Assembly: GCA_036273735.1 (NCBI GenBank)
Contig: DASUHA010000114.1
Location: 1 to 64,000 of the forward strand
Direction: 5' to 3'
Origin: 13-2-20CM-66-19 sp036273735
GTDB taxonomy: Bacteria; Pseudomonadota; Gammaproteobacteria; Steroidobacterales; Steroidobacteraceae
DNA: 64,000 nucleotides
Of the stretch, positions 59,275 to 64,000 are shown in pieces. The stretch's first letter is position 1, and each line of letters opens with the position of its first letter. Made by a program: the position numbers and the translations under genes. The notes below the pieces were generated by a model. That model worked only from the letters and a program-made list of their open reading frames with translations. It did not search any database and was not told the origin of the DNA.

Positions 59275-62200
59275 CTAGTCCCTCGCCGCCACGCGTCTGT
59301 GATTGACCACGCTGTTGGCCGCTGCAACGTCGGAGTGCAGGCGTGAGACTCCCGCTGCCGCATCGTTGATGTATCCATCCGCCACCTCAACCATTGCCGG
59401 GGTGGGTGGCACGAATGCCATCCGCACCTGGCCGGCGATCGAGGTCAGCCAGGCGCGCAGCCGGCCGGGATAGACCAGCGCACCCTCGCCGGACTGGATC
59501 TTCAGATCCACCAGGGCATCGATGTCGCGGTTCAGGTGATCGAGCGCCCGCTGCGCCTCTTTGCCGGAGACGCCTTTGCCGGCTACCGCCTTCTCGAGCG
59601 TGTCACGGGCGTCGATGGCCTGGTTGAGGTTGGTGTCGAGCCGATTGAGGGCATCCTGAATCTGCATGAGCAATTCGAAGCGCTGCTGGAGCTCTGCCTG
59701 TGTGGTCTTCGAGGTGGGGTCCAGCCTGACCTCGAACGGCTGCTTCTGCGTGACGTGACCATAGGTCAGCGTTGCGTAGTAGGTACCGGGCATCACCTCC
59801 GGCCCTACGGGCGGTGCGGCTGCAAAGAAGGAGTTGTAGATGCCCTTTACATCCACCGCGTCGGCATAAGCCAAGTCCCACTGGAAGTGGTTCATGCCTG
59901 GCTCGACTGCCGTGGCCTTTTCCTGACTTTCTCGTCGCGCCACAGCGGGGTTTTCCGAAGGCGGCGCTGGTTTGGTCTTTACCTTCCGGTGCAGCGTGAA
60001 GCTCTGGACCAGCTTTCCGGTCGCACCCGCAAAGGTCAGCTTCATCGGCGTCTTGCCGTCGTAATCGGCCGGCACCTGGAAGAACACCGTCACTCCAGGC
60101 GCGAGATTCTCGCCTCCTGGACCGCGCGGCCCAAAGCCGCCCGTACGGCGCGTGACCAACCAGCCCTGCTGCGGCTTGAATAGATAGGGCGCATCGGTCG
60201 CCACCTTGGCAGCGCCCAACTGCTCCAGGAACTGGAGGTTATCGAGCACGTAGAAGCCACGCCCGAACGTGGCGAGCACTACGGCGTTCTGCTGGGGCTG
60301 AATCTCCACGTCATTCACCCGCACCGCCGGCAGCTCGAGCGTCAGCGGCTGCCACTCGGCACCCCCATCCACACTGAAATACACCGTCGAGCTGGTTCCA
60401 GCGACGATCAGATTGGGCTCGTTCGGATCCTCCCGGACGCTCTCGACGTATTGGTCCTGCGGCAGTCCAGCGGTGATCTGCGTCCAGTGCTTGCCGTAAT
60501 CGGTGGTCTTGTACACGTACGGATGAAAGTCATCCCAGTCGAAACGGCTCGCCGACACGTAAGCGGTGCCCTGGTCGGTGTGCGACGGCTCGATGCAGGT
60601 GATCGTGGACCAGGTCGGCAGCTTCGGTGGGCGAACTTCGCTCCAATGCGCTCCCGCGTCGGTCGTTACATGGACGAGTCCGTCATCGGAGCCCGTCCAG
60701 ATGGTTTCGTCCGTAAGCGGCGAGAACGCAATCGAGGAGATCGTGTCGAACATCTCCTCACCGGTCACATCGGCACTGATCGGACCACCCGGCCGCAACT
60801 GCTTGCTCTTGTCGTTGCGCGTGAGATCCGGACTGATCGGCTTCCAATGAATGCCTTCATCCGTGGTCTCGAGCAGTACGTTCGCTCCCATCAGCAGCTC
60901 ATTGGGGTTGCCCGGGGCGAATACGACCGGATGATGGTTCCAGCCATAGCGATATTTGATCAGGGAGCCCGCGAGGCCGAACTTATAGGCCGGCCAGGGG
61001 CTCACGTTCGTGACCAATCCCGTCCTGCGGTCCTCTTTCCACTCCATGCTGTAGTACCCGCTGCCGTAGGTGACCCAGGACCTGCCCGGTGTCGGTACGA
61101 CCCAGCTCATCTCTCCTCCCTGGATGGCTTTCCAGACCGGCGGAATGGTCCCGGCCGGCAGGGCGCTCGGCGCCTCGACCGAGCTGCGGTCCTGCTGCGC
61201 CCCGTAGATATGGAACGGGAACTGATCGTCGAGGTTGGCGTGATAGAACTGGCCGGTCGGCTGGTTGTCCTCGGAGCTCCAGGACTTGCCGCCGTTCTGG
61301 CTCACGGTTGCGCCGCCATCGTTGCCTTCGATGAAGAGCTGCGGGTTGTTCGGATTGATCCACAACACATGGTTGTCACCGTGCGGCGGATGCAGCGCCG
61401 TGAGCTTCTTGCCCGCGTCGTGCGACACATACACGCCGGCGTTGGGCAGGTAGATCGTATTCGGATCCCTGGGATCGACGAATACGGTCATGTAGTAAAA
61501 GGCGCGCTGTGTGATATCCATGCTGTTGTTGATGAGCTTCCAGCTCCGGCCCGCATCGTCGGAGCGGAACAGCCCGCCTGCCTGGCCTTTGTAGTCCGCC
61601 TGAATCAGGGCATACACGACATTGGGCTCACTCGGCGCCACCGCCAGCCCGACCTTGCCGAAGATACCGCCCGGGAGGCCGGGACGATGCGAAATATTGG
61701 TCCAGTTTTCGCCGCCGTCGGTTGACTGGTAGATGCCGCTGCCCGGGCCGCCGCTCGAGAACGTCCAATGGCTGCGCGACATCTGCCACATCCCGGCGTA
61801 GAGCACGCTCGGGTTGGACGGAGCCATCGCCAGGCTGATCGCGCCGGTGTCCTCATTCACGTAGAGGATTTTCTTCCACGTCTTGCCGCCGTCGGTGGTC
61901 TTGAAGACCCCGCGGTCGGGATTGGGCCCGAACAGATGCCCGAGCGCCGCCGCGTACACGACATCCGGATTGTGGGGATCCACGAGGATCCAGCTGATGA
62001 TGTGCGTGTCTCCCAGCCCGATGTAAGTCCATTTCCTGCCGCCATCGGTCGACTTGTACATTCCCTCGCCGGTGAGGACCGTGTTGCGCGGCGCGGAATC
62101 TCCCGTCCCGACATAGATGATCTTGGAGTTGGAAGGCGCGATCGCCATGGCGCCGATGCTGCCGCTCTTGAAGTCCCGGTCGGAGATGCTCTTCCAGGTG

Positions 62201-62430
62201 TTACCGTAGTCCTCGGTCTGCCAGACGCCGCCGCCTGCCGTGCCCATGTAAAAGACATTGGGCTCGTCCGGGATGCCGGCCACCGTGGTGACCCGCCCGC
62301 CGGTATAAGGGCCCACGCTGCGCCATTTGAGCGCACTCGTGAGCTTGCCCGTTGGCACCGTGTCTGCGAATGCGACGGGCAGTGCCAGGGACAGACAGGA
62401 AAGCAGCACAAAGCAGCGTCCTTTGAACAT
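59275..62430 (-). CDS. Large exported BNR/VPS10-type beta-propeller protein
   Basis: 1051 residues with a signal peptide (FVLLSCLSLALPVAFA). Two beta-propellers built of BNR/sortilin-like units with the SxDGGxTW pattern repeat: TEDYGNTWKSI, STDGGRKWTYI, TTDGGKTWKKI, STDGGENWTNI, SDDAGRSWKLI, and later TTDYGKHWTQI, SVDGGAEWQPL. The C-terminal part (about 770-1051) holds a beta domain and helices (LMQIQDALNRLDTNLNQAI). Proteins of this kind are annotated as exported glycosyl hydrolases on the basis of the propeller only; no catalytic residues are proven. Likely periplasmic or secreted. Confidence 0.88.
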   Translation of the reverse strand: MFKGRCFVLLSCLSLALPVAFADTVPTGKLTSALKWRSVGPYTGGRVTTVAGIPDEPNVFYMGTAGGGVWQTEDYGNTWKSISDRDFKSGSIGAMAIAPSNSKIIYVGTGDSAPRNTVLTGEGMYKSTDGGRKWTYIGLGDTHIISWILVDPHNPDVVYAAALGHLFGPNPDRGVFKTTDGGKTWKKILYVNEDTGAISLAMAPSNPSVLYAGMWQMSRSHWTFSSGGPGSGIYQSTDGGENWTNISHRPGLPGGIFGKVGLAVAPSEPNVVYALIQADYKGQAGGLFRSDDAGRSWKLINNSMDITQRAFYYMTVFVDPRDPNTIYLPNAGVYVSHDAGKKLTALHPPHGDNHVLWINPNNPQLFIEGNDGGATVSQNGGKSWSSEDNQPTGQFYHANLDDQFPFHIYGAQQDRSSVEAPSALPAGTIPPVWKAIQGGEMSWVVPTPGRSWVTYGSGYYSMEWKEDRRTGLVTNVSPWPAYKFGLAGSLIKYRYGWNHHPVVFAPGNPNELLMGANVLLETTDEGIHWKPISPDLTRNDKSKQLRPGGPISADVTGEEMFDTISSIAFSPLTDETIWTGSDDGLVHVTTDAGAHWSEVRPPKLPTWSTITCIEPSHTDQGTAYVSASRFDWDDFHPYVYKTTDYGKHWTQITAGLPQDQYVESVREDPNEPNLIVAGTSSTVYFSVDGGAEWQPLTLELPAVRVNDVEIQPQQNAVVLATFGRGFYVLDNLQFLEQLGAAKVATDAPYLFKPQQGWLVTRRTGGFGPRGPGGENLAPGVTVFFQVPADYDGKTPMKLTFAGATGKLVQSFTLHRKVKTKPAPPSENPAVARRESQEKATAVEPGMNHFQWDLAYADAVDVKGIYNSFFAAAPPVGPEVMPGTYYATLTYGHVTQKQPFEVRLDPTSKTTQAELQQRFELLMQIQDALNRLDTNLNQAIDARDTLEKAVAGKGVSGKEAQRALDHLNRDIDALVDLKIQSGEGALVYPGRLRAWLTSIAGQVRMAFVPPTPAMVEVADGYINDAAAGVSRLHSDVAAANSVVNHRRVAARD

Positions 62431-62654
62431 GGCTGGTGGCCCCTCTTTATGAATTGGTCTCAGCTGAGACTAGCCAGCTTCGTTCATCAGGATAGCATCG
62501 TGCCGCTGCGTTCTATGGACCAAAACATTTCGGTTCGTCGCGCAAACGGAGGACACATTGCGCGGTAGACGAAAGAAAAAGACTGTTTTGCGCTAACGCG
62601 CTCCCGTTTTGCGACGACCGCACCGTCAGCGTCTCATCGGCGCAGCTTCGCCGA

Positions 62655-64000
62655 TCAGACTCGAGCGTTCGAGCCGTCCTTCGCGCCGAGCGAGAGTGCG
62701 ATCGATGGCGTCATTGCCGCCCTGATGCGATCGGCGGTGAGCGGCAGCTCGCGTATGCGGACCTGCACCGCATCCGCCACGGCATTGGCCAGCGCCGCGG
62801 CCGCAGGACCCTGGGCAGCCTCGCCAGTCCCGAGGAACGGGTGGCCCGGACGATTGAGCACCTCGACTTCGATGGAGCGCGGAACGTCCTTGAAGTGAAG
62901 AATGGGATAGCTCGCCCAATCGCGGCTTGTGATGTGCATGCGGTCGAACTTCACCGACTCGAAAAGACTCCAGCTCAGTGCCTGAAGAATTCCGCCTTCG
63001 ATCTGGTTACGGATTCCGTCGGGATTGACCGCCTCGCCGCTGTCAACGGCAGCGACCACGCGCAATACCCGCACGGTCCCATCGCTGCGATCGACGCTGA
63101 CTTCGATGGCTGCCGCGAGATACGCCGCGAGATTCTTGTACCGTGCGAACGCGAATCCCTTGCCCCGGCCGTCGAGACGACGATACTTCCTCCAGCCGAA
63201 GCGCTCTGCGGCAGTGCGGATCACCGCTACGGCACGCGGATCATCGAGATGCCGCACCCTCAGGTCGATCGGATCGACCCGCCCCGCGCGCGCGAGCTCA
63301 TCCAGAAAGCTTTCAATGGCGAACACGTTGAGATGAGCCCCGAGCGATCGCAGCGCCGAGACTCTGAGAGGCATCGGCGGAATGAAGCGGTAGTTCACCT
63401 TCAGGTCCGCTATCCGATAGAGCGGCAGCGCATTGCGATCGCCACCGCCCGCCGGCAGTGGGATCGGCTCGGGCGCAGAAGGACCGAGGCGCCGCTCGAG
63501 GAACCAACTTGGCATCAGCGCACGGGCTCCGCCGGGACGGGTGGAGTGGGTGTTGCTCGAGACTTGGTACTCCCACCGTGCGATGTTGCCCCGTTCATCG
63601 AGCGTGCCGCGCACGCGCGCCAGCATCGCCGGCCCGTACGGCTCCCACAGGTGCTCATCGCTGCGCATCCACTGCACCCGTACGGGACGCCCCGGCAGCT
63701 TCAGCGCAATGATCGTCGCGTCGGCGGCTGCATCATCGGCCCCGTTGTGCCCATAACAGCCGGATCCTTCCACTTGAATGCACCGCACACGCTGCGCAGG
63801 CAGCCCACTGAGCTCGGCGAGCGCGTTGCGAAGCGGATAGACTCCCTGACTATGCGTCCACACCGTGAGCGCACCGCGATCGAAGAGCGCGATCGCACAC
63901 GAGGGGCCGATGGACCCGTGCATCAGATAGCCGCGACGATACTCCGCCTCGAGCGTCCGTCCTCCATGTGAGCCATGCACACCATCCGCCGCGTCTCGCG
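62655..64000 (-). CDS. Molybdopterin-binding dehydrogenase subunit (isoquinoline 1-oxidoreductase beta type), partial
   Basis: C-terminal 448 codons; the frame is open to the window edge, so the N-terminus lies outside. It contains EAEYRRGYLMHGSIGPSCAIA, WTHSQGVYPLRNALAELSGLPAQRVRCIQVEGSGCYGHNGADDAAADA (molybdopterin loop), RVQWMRSDEHLWEPYGPAM, PMPLRVSALRSLGAHLNVFAIESFLDELA, and GTGEAAQGPAAAALANAVADA with the catalytic glutamate. These match the large subunit of isoquinoline-1-oxidoreductase-like aldehyde oxidases. The partner iron-sulfur subunit gene (iorA type) may be upstream beyond the edge. Confidence 0.9.
   Translation of the reverse strand, partial: RDAADGVHGSHGGRTLEAEYRRGYLMHGSIGPSCAIALFDRGALTVWTHSQGVYPLRNALAELSGLPAQRVRCIQVEGSGCYGHNGADDAAADATIIALKLPGRPVRVQWMRSDEHLWEPYGPAMLARVRGTLDERGNIARWEYQVSSNTHSTRPGGARALMPSWFLERRLGPSAPEPIPLPAGGGDRNALPLYRIADLKVNYRFIPPMPLRVSALRSLGAHLNVFAIESFLDELARAGRVDPIDLRVRHLDDPRAVAVIRTAAERFGWRKYRRLDGRGKGFAFARYKNLAAYLAAAIEVSVDRSDGTVRVLRVVAAVDSGEAVNPDGIRNQIEGGILQALSWSLFESVKFDRMHITSRDWASYPILHFKDVPRSIEVEVLNRPGHPFLGTGEAAQGPAAAALANAVADAVQVRIRELPLTADRIRAAMTPSIALSLGAKDGSNARV

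Noticed and set aside
60451..61725. 424-codon plus-strand frame opposite the BNR protein
   Set aside because: Antisense shadow of a protein with a clear signal peptide and repeats.
62841..63971. 376-codon plus-strand frame opposite the molybdoenzyme gene
   Set aside because: Antisense shadow; the minus strand encodes an unmistakable molybdopterin-binding subunit.

Overview
The window is high-GC bacterial chromosome, most likely a gammaproteobacterium near the Xanthomonadales/Nevskiales/Steroidobacteraceae. The conserved blocks ribF-ileS-lspA-ispH, rpsT, and rplU-rpmA-obgE divergent from ispB are arranged as in that class, and a FecI/FecR-controlled TonB receptor, a MocR regulator, a SYLF protein and an isoquinoline-oxidoreductase-type molybdoenzyme fit it. 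murJ (often beside rpsT/ribF) and fkpB (often between lspA and ispH) are absent from these positions. The taxon is an inference from gene order and protein character; no rRNA is present.

Layout. 0-4.3 kb is accessory: two overlapping unknown genes, three operator-like repeats, and an AbiEi/AbiEii-type toxin-antitoxin operon whose start codon lies inside nested inverted repeats. 4.8-17.6 kb is a mixed envelope and metabolism region: an exported protein with three internal repeats, AsmA, a GlcG/HbpS-like protein, an MFS exporter, a cystathionine beta-lyase-type enzyme, a SYLF protein, a DUF2817 peptidase and a LpxL/HtrB-type acyltransferase. 17.6-28 kb is core housekeeping, followed by a Sel1/TonB-C protein.

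28.1-44.3 kb is the most unusual part. It starts at an intact tRNA-Pro(CGG). The last 21 nt of that tRNA recur, slightly diverged, at about 30.1, 30.2, 31.0, 37.05 and 44.2 kb, and the sequence flanking the tRNA recurs at 40.5 kb. I read this as stacked or accreted insertions. Between the repeats lie an AbiEi-like winged helix-Fic fusion, a FitAB/VapBC pair, a frameshifted tyrosine integrase, a secreted ankyrin protein and many fragments (ParB-like, DUF1016, tannase, quinone oxidoreductase, DUF3052-like, DUF4143). The last segment (37.4-44.2 kb) carries intact metabolic and regulatory genes.

44.3-54.5 kb holds a thioesterase, a small GYF/zinc-ribbon/Sel1 cluster, and a complete cell-surface signalling locus: ECF sigma plus FecR, divergent from a TonB receptor with an STN domain, which is translationally coupled to a secreted esterase-like alpha/beta hydrolase. 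54.6-64 kb holds a small lipoprotein, a decayed patch, ybiT, a DUF3096 peptide, slyX, a RIO kinase, a large exported BNR/VPS10-type beta-propeller protein, and the C-terminal part of a molybdopterin-binding dehydrogenase that runs off the window end.
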